Shown here: positions 1 through 5,400 of the stretch, piece by piece
How the letters are laid out: each line of letters begins with the position of its first letter
Position numbering within the stretch: the first letter of the stretch is position 1
Assembly (NCBI GenBank): GCA_016763915.1
Contig: JAESSX010000181.1
Coordinates: forward strand, 1-6,595
Direction: 5' to 3'
Length of the DNA: 6,595 bases
From: Rhodospirillales bacterium
GTDB taxonomy: Bacteria; Pseudomonadota; Alphaproteobacteria; Rhodospirillales_A; Casp-alpha2
Program-made: the position numbers and the translations under genes
Notes under the pieces: model-generated
The model's input: only the letters and a program-made list of their open reading frames with translations
The model's database searches: none
Told to the model about the DNA's origin: nothing

Positions 1-553
1 CAGCGCGCCAATGTTCGGCCCCGCCGAGTTCGGTCGACTTCCCAAAGCTTAGCGAGAACCGGGTTGGCAATTGCTCGGACTGGGCAAAATATGCCTCGGC
101 ACTGTCGCTTAGCGATCCGGCCAGCGGCGTGATCCCTTGGTAAGGTTTCATGTTCTCGCCCTGATCAATCAGCACCGCGAAATACCCTTCGCCCACCTGG
201 TCGAACGGCATGCCGTCCTGCACCCGGTCGGCATCATAGCTGGCATGGGCCCTGATCCTAGCCACATCGCCTTCATTTTGCGGCGCATAGTAATCCGTGG
301 CGATCATTCGCACCGGCCCATCCGATTGAACCTGCAACGACAGTTTCCACCGCAGTTTGATGGTCTGACCGATCAAAGCCGTCAGCAACGCCATTTCAGC
401 CACCAGCGCCTCGACGTTGGGGGGGTAAGTGTGTTGTTTCAGGATACCGTCCAGAACGCCATCAAGACGCGCCACACGGCCCCGGATATCACATCCGTCA
501 AGTTGGAAGGGCAGAACGCTATCGTCCCACGTTGGGTTTGCTTTGTTGGTCAT
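1..553 (-). CDS. hslO: Hsp33 redox-regulated chaperone, N-terminal 184 residues (partial)
   Basis: Redox-switched cytosolic holdase that protects unfolding proteins under oxidative stress. The frame runs from an ATG at 551-553 to the left edge without a stop, giving 184 residues. Recognisable Hsp33 core motifs are GRVARLDGVLDGIL (about residues 25-38), LTALIGQTIKLRWKLSLQVQ (57-76), a DYYAP segment (87-91), LIDQGENMKPYQGITPLAG (128-146) and AEAYFAQSEQLPTRFSLSFG (152-171). The start has an AAGGA ribosome-binding site at 560-564 (read on the minus strand), 6 nt upstream. The family is usually about 290-330 residues long. The missing part holds the four-cysteine zinc switch (CxC and CxxC), so redox competence cannot be judged here. 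It is divergent from the Nudix gene across 87 bp. The sequence style is typical of Rhodobacterales. Identity is secure from the sequence. Confidence 0.96.
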   Translation of the reverse strand, partial: MTNKANPTWDDSVLPFQLDGCDIRGRVARLDGVLDGILKQHTYPPNVEALVAEMALLTALIGQTIKLRWKLSLQVQSDGPVRMIATDYYAPQNEGDVARIRAHASYDADRVQDGMPFDQVGEGYFAVLIDQGENMKPYQGITPLAGSLSDSAEAYFAQSEQLPTRFSLSFGKSTELGGAEHWRA

Positions 554-640
554 GGGGTTTCCTTACACGCCGCAAATTGGCATACCGCAGCTATATAGGG
601 GCGGCAACCGCTGGGAAAAAGGGCGCAAAGAGGTAAAGAG
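554..640. promoter_or_regulatory. Divergent hslO / Nudix intergenic region
   Basis: These 87 bp must carry the promoters of both flanking genes. On the minus strand a candidate sigma70-like pair for hslO is TTGCCG (599-604) and TATGCC (576-581), 17 bp apart. The -10 match is only moderate. For the Nudix gene an AGAGGT ribosome-binding site lies at 629-634, six nt before the ATG. A TATATA run at 592-597 could be a -10 element but has no convincing partner. I see no heat-shock or other regulator site I can name. Confidence 0.35.
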
Positions 641-1084
641 ATGATCAGACGTTTCGGAGACGTGCCCGAACCGGGGCGGCGCTATCAAATCCGGGTAGGC
701 GCCTATGCCCTGCTACCTCTGGGCCGCGATCTTTTGCTGACGTGCCAGTTTGATCCCGACCCTGATGTGCAACTGCCCGGTGGTGGCATTGATCCGGGCG
801 AATCGCCGATTGCCGCCCTGCACCGTGAAGTATTTGAGGGAACGGGTTGGCATATTGCCGCGCCGCGCCGTACCGGCACGTTTCGTCGGTTTGCCTATAT
901 GCCGGAATATGATTTATGGGCGGAAAAGATTTGCCTGATTTACCGCGCCCGCCCGGTGCGCCAGATTAGCCAGCCAACCGAAGCCAATCACGAGCCTTTG
1001 TGGATGGATGCCAAACATGCGCCCAGCGTTCTGGGTGACCCCGGCAGCCGTCACTTTGCCGCGTTGTTCGCGAAATCCCTCTAG
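641..1084 (+). CDS. Nudix hydrolase with altered Nudix box
   Basis: 147-residue single-domain Nudix protein. Such enzymes hydrolyse nucleoside diphosphates linked to another moiety; the substrate cannot be told from this sequence. The Nudix box (GX5EX7REUXEEXGU) runs from G48 to W70: G48, E54, R62, E63, E66 and G69 are in place. The second glutamate of the EE pair is glycine (G67, codon GGA). In MutT-type enzymes this residue is a metal ligand, so activity may be reduced or changed. An LPGGG strand precedes the box, and AEKICLIYRARP follows as the late beta strand. AGAGGT at 629-634 supports the ATG. The gene is convergent with the REC-PP2C gene: its TAG stop shares the palindrome CTAG (1081-1084) with that gene's stop. 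hslO followed by a small Nudix gene is, from memory, a familiar order in Rhodobacterales. Confidence 0.9.
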   Translation: MIRRFGDVPEPGRRYQIRVGAYALLPLGRDLLLTCQFDPDPDVQLPGGGIDPGESPIAALHREVFEGTGWHIAAPRRTGTFRRFAYMPEYDLWAEKICLIYRARPVRQISQPTEANHEPLWMDAKHAPSVLGDPGSRHFAALFAKSL

Positions 1085-2349
1085 AAACGGCCGTATTCGA
1101 ACAACGTCGCCGATACATCGTCTTCCATGCCGTATTGCTTCGACATCACTTCGGACAGGTTCCAATAAAGATCATCCAAAAACTCTTGTCCGCTTTGATT
1201 AGAGTCGCATTTCTTGATTAGATCCAACAAACCCTCCGGCTCTAACATATCGCCATCTTCGATTCTGCATTCGGTGAACCCGTCAGAATAAAGCAGCAAC
1301 CGGTCGCCGATTTCCAGCTTGGCCGCAAATTGTTGATATTGCACGCCCGGCATCAAGCCAATCGGCATGCCCCCGTCGCCGATAAATTCAGTGCTGCCGT
1401 CTTTGCGAAGGATCAACGGATGCGGGTGGCCCGCCTGCACCATTTTTAGCGCACCATTGTAAAGATTGATCACCGCGTAAACCATGGTGAAGTATTCTTC
1501 GACGCCAGAATCGGCCGCTAACCGATTGTTCAACGCGGTTGCCACATCTTCAGGTTGGTTCAGTTGGTAGTGATAGGTATGCGGTTTCATCGCCAGATTC
1601 TGTTCGAAATGCGTACTGCTTAGATATCCACCAAGCCGCGCGGTCATCATCGCCGAGGTTATCCCGTGGCCCGACACATCAATGCTGTAAAACCCGACCG
1701 TGCCCAACCCCGGCGAAAACATCCCCACCAGATCGCCACCGATATGGCCGCAAGGCTTCAACAGCAGGCTAACCTGCGACGCGCCGAATTTGCGGGTCAG
1801 TTCCGGCACCAAAGATTGCTGAATACTGCGCGCCTGCATCAGATCCCGGTCGATACTGTCATATACCTCTTGCAGCTTATCCAGCGTATCAGTGGCCACA
1901 CGATTGGCATCGGACAATTCCCGCTGCATCCCGACAATCCGCGCGCCAGCGGAAATTCGCGCGCGCAATTCACCCGGGTTGACCGGCTTGGTCAGAAAAT
2001 CATCGGCGCCGGCGTCCAGCCCCTGCGCCACATCGTACTTTTCGCTATTTGAGGTCAGCAGGATGAAATAGGCATAGTTGTCGCCCGACATCAGTCGAAA
2101 AGACTGGCAAAATTCCAGCCCACTCATCCCGGGCATCATCCAATCGCTGAGAATCAAATCCGGCGGTTCCCTGCCGCATATTTCAAGACCTTCTTCGCCA
2201 CTTTCAGCCTCGACAATCTCAAAACCCAGCTTTTTCAGCGAACTGCACAGAATACGGCGTTGCAGCCGACTGTCATCGACCACCAAAACCCGGCGAATCG
2301 ACCCCACTTCGCCGCTGGCATCGAATTTTTCTGTCTTGTTCTGTTGCAC
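1081..2349 (-). CDS. Response regulator with PP2C-type (SpoIIE/RsbU-like) phosphatase output
   Basis: A receiver domain fused to a serine/threonine phosphatase, likely acting in a partner-switching pathway by dephosphorylating a STAS-type anti-anti-sigma protein. The residue numbers here count from a possible upstream GTG at 2413-2415 (444 residues). REC domain about 41-160: acidic pair D47/D48, phospho-acceptor D91 in LSDWMMPG, T121 and K143 in TKPVN. A probable coiled-coil linker spans about 163-205. The PP2C domain runs from about 215 to 442 with all expected motifs: GGDLV (D228), DVSGHG (D246), AGHPHP (328-333), YSDGFTEC (D378) and MEDDVS (D432/D433), so it should be active with Mn or Mg. 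I chose the GTG at 2347-2349 (residue 23), because the 22 residues before it are Cys/Gly-rich and unlike a domain, and TGGGG lies about 6 nt upstream; the 2415 start lacks a clear ribosome-binding site. Architecture matches RbaY of Rhodobacter capsulatus. It is divergent from the Hpt gene, its probable phosphodonor. Confidence 0.92.
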   Translation of the reverse strand: MQQNKTEKFDASGEVGSIRRVLVVDDSRLQRRILCSSLKKLGFEIVEAESGEEGLEICGREPPDLILSDWMMPGMSGLEFCQSFRLMSGDNYAYFILLTSNSEKYDVAQGLDAGADDFLTKPVNPGELRARISAGARIVGMQRELSDANRVATDTLDKLQEVYDSIDRDLMQARSIQQSLVPELTRKFGASQVSLLLKPCGHIGGDLVGMFSPGLGTVGFYSIDVSGHGITSAMMTARLGGYLSSTHFEQNLAMKPHTYHYQLNQPEDVATALNNRLAADSGVEEYFTMVYAVINLYNGALKMVQAGHPHPLILRKDGSTEFIGDGGMPIGLMPGVQYQQFAAKLEIGDRLLLYSDGFTECRIEDGDMLEPEGLLDLIKKCDSNQSGQEFLDDLYWNLSEVMSKQYGMEDDVSATLFEYGRF

Positions 2350-2415
2350 GACAAACCCCACAAAGCCCGCATTAACCCCTTTGACACAGGCACTATCACA
2401 CCCGCCCCTTAACAC

Positions 2416-2521
2416 CTGGTGAAGCCTAAAATTGTCCCGATTCAGCCAAGTTTGTTAGGCGTCGGTTTACCTTACTTCCCTAAAGTGGCCCCACTATATC
2501 CGTAGGGCACGAAGGCAGATC
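2416..2521. promoter_or_regulatory. Divergent REC-PP2C / Hpt intergenic region
   Basis: Shared upstream region of the phosphatase and Hpt genes (172 bp if the phosphatase starts at 2349). Visible elements are an inverted repeat GCCTAA (2424-2429) / TTAGGC (2455-2460) with 25 nt between the arms, a CACC-T-GGTG palindrome at 2413-2421, and TTAA-N7-TGAA at 2409-2423, one mismatch from the alphaproteobacterial CtrA consensus TTAA-N7-TTAA. TATATC (2495-2500) is a possible -10 for the Hpt gene with a poor -35 (TTACTT, 2472-2477). GAAGG at 2511-2515 is the Hpt ribosome-binding site, 6 nt before its ATG. None of the sites is individually secure. Confidence 0.35.
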
Positions 2522-2854
2522 ATGATACATTGGGCGCGCGTGAACGAGTTGCGCGAAGAGGTTGGCGCAGAGGATTTCGACGAAGTTGTCGAATTGTTTC
2601 TGGAAGAGGTGGAAGAGGTGATTGACCGCCTTCGCCAGGACGTGGACCTGTCCCAATTGGAACAGGATCTGCATTTCCTCAAAGGCAGCGCGCTTAGCCT
2701 TGGATTCGCTGATTTTTCCAGCTTGTGCCACGATGGCGAAAAACAATCAGCGGATGGTCATGCAGATACGGTCGACCTGTCGGCAATTATCACCGGTTTT
2801 TCCAAATCCAAGACTCAATTTGTTGCCGAACTCTCCGAGCAGACAAGCGGCTAA
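2522..2854 (+). CDS. Histidine phosphotransfer (Hpt) domain protein
   Basis: Small 110-residue cytosolic protein that relays a phosphoryl group between a hybrid histidine kinase and a response regulator. It is nearly all one Hpt four-helix domain. The signature HFLKGSALSLGF places the phospho-acceptor histidine at H51, with the usual following K54 and G55. An acidic amphipathic helix (about 18-38, rich in Glu/Val/Leu) precedes it. It carries no kinase, receiver or ATP-binding segment, so it cannot autophosphorylate. The start is supported by GAAGG at 2511-2515. It is divergent from the REC-PP2C gene, and this pairing suggests that the receiver there is its target; that is inference from context. 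The 3' end overlaps ilvA by 4 nt (2851-2854, CTAA). I do not assign a symbol, since no kinase is visible to name the pathway. Confidence 0.88.
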   Translation: MIHWARVNELREEVGAEDFDEVVELFLEEVEEVIDRLRQDVDLSQLEQDLHFLKGSALSLGFADFSSLCHDGEKQSADGHADTVDLSAIITGFSKSKTQFVAELSEQTSG

Positions 2855-4077
2855 ATTACAAACTGAGCCAGAATTTCGTCATTGGTAATGTCGGTAAAGC
2901 TGAACCCGACGGCGTCCAGCCTGGCAAACAGACGGTCAAAATTCTCGGGTTTGCTGGTCTCGATGCCAATCAGAACTGAACCAAAGTTGCGCGCCGATTT
3001 CTTCATATACTCGAACCGGGTAATATCGTCGTCCGGCCCCAAAATACCCAGAAAATCCTTAAGCGCGCCGGGTCGTTGCGGCAGTCTTAGCAGAAAATAC
3101 TTTTTCACGCCCAGATACCGCTGAGCCCGTTCTTTGACCTCTGGCAATCTTTCAAAGTCAAAATTACCCCCCGAAGTGACACAAACCACGGTTTTGCCTT
3201 TAATCTGTGCCTGAACATCCACCAACGCCTCAACCGCAAGTGCACCGGCCGGTTCCAGAACAATGCCTTCGACGTTCAGCATTTCGATGATGGTGGCACT
3301 AATTCGATCCTCTGACAGGGTTATCACATCCGTTAGCGGCACATGTTTCAACAACTCAAACGGCAAAGCGCCAATCCGGCCAACCGCCGCCCCGTCAACA
3401 AAGGTGTCTACGTGATCCAGATTCACCGGGTGCCCAGCGGCAAGGGCGGCGTGCAGACACGCACCACCCGCTGGCTCGACAAACAAACACCTCGTGCGAT
3501 CCCCGTACCAGGTTGCCACACTTGACGACATGCCGCCGCCGCCAACCGGCAACAGGATAAAATCAGGTGCGGCGTCCATTTGCGACTCAAGTTCGACCGC
3601 GATCGAGGCCTGGCCTTCGATCACATGGACATCATCAAACGGTGACAGGAAATGCCCGCCATGCGCCGTGCACCAGTCCTGTGCTGCGGCCAATGTATCA
3701 TCAAAATAGTCGCCAATCAGATGAAGTTCGACGTTATCGCCGCCAAAAATCCGGGTTTTCTGAATTTTCTGCTGCGGCGTTGTCACCGGCATGAAAATCA
3801 CACCCTTGACGCCCATATGTTTGCACATGAACGCAACACCCTGGGCATGATTTCCGGCACTGGCGCAGACAAACAATTCCTGCCCCGGCTGCTGACGCAT
3901 CGCGTTGTGTGCGCCACGCAGTTTATACGACCTGACCGGCCCCAAATCTTCGCGTTTGAGCCAGATATCGGCGTCAAACCGTTCGGACAGATGCACATTG
4001 CGCTGCAACGGCGTCACCGGGAACACATCGCGCATTGCGGCCTCAGCCGCCCGCGCTCTATCCTGAAAATCACTCAT
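2851..4077 (-). CDS. ilvA: Threonine ammonia-lyase (threonine dehydratase), single ACT-like domain
   Basis: PLP enzyme converting L-threonine to 2-oxobutanoate and ammonia, the committed step to isoleucine. 408 residues. The fold-type II catalytic domain covers about 1-320: the Schiff-base lysine is K52 in [11 protein letters not shown], the substrate loop is SAGNHAQG (73-80), the phosphate-binding glycine loop is GGGGM (179-183) and SGGN (302-305) contacts the PLP ring. One C-terminal ACT-like regulatory domain follows (about 325-405, beginning [19 protein letters not shown]), so allosteric control by isoleucine is likely. Length and domain count fit the shorter Bacillus-type IlvA (about 420 residues) rather than the two-ACT E. 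coli enzyme (514). A purely catabolic TdcB-type enzyme is excluded by the ACT domain. The ATG at 4075-4077 has only a weak ribosome-binding site. It is divergent from argG and overlaps the Hpt gene by 4 nt at the 3' end. Confidence 0.95.
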   Translation of the reverse strand: MSDFQDRARAAEAAMRDVFPVTPLQRNVHLSERFDADIWLKREDLGPVRSYKLRGAHNAMRQQPGQELFVCASAGNHAQGVAFMCKHMGVKGVIFMPVTTPQQKIQKTRIFGGDNVELHLIGDYFDDTLAAAQDWCTAHGGHFLSPFDDVHVIEGQASIAVELESQMDAAPDFILLPVGGGGMSSSVATWYGDRTRCLFVEPAGGACLHAALAAGHPVNLDHVDTFVDGAAVGRIGALPFELLKHVPLTDVITLSEDRISATIIEMLNVEGIVLEPAGALAVEALVDVQAQIKGKTVVCVTSGGNFDFERLPEVKERAQRYLGVKKYFLLRLPQRPGALKDFLGILGPDDDITRFEYMKKSARNFGSVLIGIETSKPENFDRLFARLDAVGFSFTDITNDEILAQFVI

Positions 4078-4183
4078 ACTGCTGTCTTGGCGCAGCTTGA
4101 TGCAGGACGCAAGCCTGACCCGCCTTGCCCCTTGTCAGAAAACCCGTTACGTCGCTGGCGATCCGTGTAGAAGGAAGCCCCGT
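4078..4183. promoter_or_regulatory. Divergent ilvA / argG intergenic region
   Basis: 106 bp upstream of both genes. For argG, TTGTCA at 4132-4137 matches the sigma70 -35 consensus in five of six positions, but no good -10 stands at the right distance; TTGCCC (4125-4130) with TACGTC (4148-4153), 17 bp apart, is an alternative. AAGGAA at 4171-4176 is a good ribosome-binding site seven nt before the argG ATG at 4184. An in-frame TTG at 4097 would add 29 residues to ArgG but they resemble no known ArgG N-terminus. I see no leader peptide, T-box or attenuator, and no ARG box I would trust. Confidence 0.4.
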
Positions 4184-5389
4184 ATGTTTGTTCCAAAAAA
4201 AGTTGTCCTGGCCTATTCTGGCGGTCTTGATACATCGATTATTCTGAAATGGTTGCAGACCGAATATGGCTGCGAGGTGGTGACCTTTACCGCCGATCTG
4301 GGCCAGGGCGAGGAGCTGGGCGAGGCCCGGTCCAAGGCCGAGACGCTGGGGATCAAGGAGATCTTCACAGACGACCTGCGTGAAGAGTTCGTCCGCGACT
4401 ACGTATTTCCGATGTTCCGGGCCAACGCCGTCTACGAAGGCACCTACCTTCTCGGTACCGCCATCGCCCGGCCGCTGATCGCCAAGCGCCAGATCGAGAT
4501 CGCCGCCGAGGTCGGCGCCGACGCGGTCGCCCACGGGGCCACGGGCAAGGGCAACGACCAGGTGCGGTTCGAGCTCGTCTATTACGCGCTCAATCCCGAT
4601 ATCAAGATCATTGCGCCGTGGCGGGAATGGGACCTGGACAGCCGCGCCAAATTGATCGAGTACGCGGAGAACAACCAAATCCCAATCCCCAAGGACTCCG
4701 AAGGCGAGGCGCCCTATTCCATGGACGCCAACCTTCTGCACGTCAGCTACGAAGGCAAGGCGCTGGAAGACCCGTGGGCGGAGCCGGCCGAAAGCATGTT
4801 CACCCGCTCGGTCAGCCCCGAGGCGGCGCCCGACCAACCCACCACCGTCGAGATCGAATTCGTCGGCGGCGACCCGGTTGCCGTCGACGGCAAGAAACTT
4901 ATCCCGGCGGAATTGCTGACGGTTCTAAATACGCTCGGCGGCGACAACGGAATTGGCAGGGAAGACATCGTCGAGAACCGCTTCATCGGCATGAAATCCC
5001 GGGGCGTCTACGAGACGCCGGGCGGCACCATCCTGTTCAAGGCCAGGCGCGCCATGGAAAGCATCACGCTGGATCGGGCCGCCGCGCACCTCAAGGACGA
5101 GATGATGCCGCGCTACGCCGAGACCGTCTACAACGGGTTCTGGTTCTCGCCCGAGCGGGAAATGATGCAGGCAGCCATAGACAAGGCGTCGGAAAAGGTC
5201 ACCGGCACGGTGCGGCTCAAGCTCTACAAGGGCAACGTCATCGTCACCGGCCGCAAGTCCCCAGTCAGCCTTTATTCCGAAGAGACGGCGACTTTCGAGG
5301 CGGACCAGGTCTTTGATCAGCGCGATTCCGAGGGCTTCATCAAGCTCAACGCGCTGCGGCTCCGGCTGGCCAGGACGCGAGGCGATTAG
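4184..5389 (+). CDS. argG: Argininosuccinate synthase (possibly chimeric gene)
   Basis: Cytosolic ligase joining citrulline and aspartate with ATP cleavage to AMP and PPi, the penultimate step of arginine synthesis. 401 residues, the normal family length, with no frameshift. The N-type ATP pyrophosphatase loop is AYSGGLDTS (10-18). The second nucleotide/substrate motif is [14 protein letters not shown] (117-130). APWREWDL (144-151), [13 protein letters not shown] (174-186), [16 protein letters not shown] (269-284) and [11 protein letters not shown] (316-326) are also intact, so it should be functional. The start at 4184 is chosen for its AAGGAA ribosome-binding site and the family-typical [11 protein letters not shown] opening. 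Oddity: codons 2-28 end in G or C in 10 of 27 cases, while codons 39-61 all do. The first 28 codons fit the Rhodobacterales-like genes to the left; the rest, including the short LGIKEI loop and [11 protein letters not shown], reads more like Rhodospirillales. It is convergent with the ATPase gene, 9 nt apart. Confidence 0.95.
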   Translation: MFVPKKVVLAYSGGLDTSIILKWLQTEYGCEVVTFTADLGQGEELGEARSKAETLGIKEIFTDDLREEFVRDYVFPMFRANAVYEGTYLLGTAIARPLIAKRQIEIAAEVGADAVAHGATGKGNDQVRFELVYYALNPDIKIIAPWREWDLDSRAKLIEYAENNQIPIPKDSEGEAPYSMDANLLHVSYEGKALEDPWAEPAESMFTRSVSPEAAPDQPTTVEIEFVGGDPVAVDGKKLIPAELLTVLNTLGGDNGIGREDIVENRFIGMKSRGVYETPGGTILFKARRAMESITLDRAAAHLKDEMMPRYAETVYNGFWFSPEREMMQAAIDKASEKVTGTVRLKLYKGNVIVTGRKSPVSLYSEETATFEADQVFDQRDSEGFIKLNALRLRLARTRGD

Positions 5390-5400
5390 TCGCCTTTCCT
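5380..5400 (+). terminator. Small stem-loop at the argG stop codon, possible terminator
   Basis: A perfect 6-bp stem AGGCGA (5380-5385) / TCGCCT (5390-5395) closes a TTAG tetraloop (5386-5389) that contains the argG TAG stop. It is followed by a short, weak pyrimidine tract (TTCCT). It could end argG transcription but the T-run is poor. On the opposite strand the same hairpin follows the ATPase stop with no T-run, so intrinsic termination in that direction is less likely. Confidence 0.4.

Noticed and set aside
137..598. 153-codon plus-strand frame opposite hslO
   Set aside because: It is antisense to Hsp33, whose motifs are unmistakable.
601..611. GCGG-CAA-CCGC mini hairpin upstream of the Nudix gene
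   Set aside because: A 4-bp stem with a 3-nt loop is expected by chance and has no T-run.
3652..4170. 172-codon plus-strand frame opposite ilvA
   Set aside because: It is antisense to a complete, motif-rich ilvA and has no family features.
4097..4183. N-terminal extension of ArgG from an upstream TTG
   Set aside because: The added 29 residues resemble no ArgG N-terminus, while the ATG at 4184 has a strong, well-spaced ribosome-binding site and gives the normal family length.
4070..4837. 255-codon open frame on the minus strand across the argG start
   Set aside because: It lies antisense to the clearly real argG and overlaps the ilvA start and promoter region. Its sequence is low-complexity, typical of a GC-rich antisense frame, with no recognisable domain.
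4618..5316. 232-codon plus-strand frame within argG
   Set aside because: It is an alternative frame of argG, very rich in Arg, Gly and Pro, as expected from frame-shifted high-GC coding sequence.
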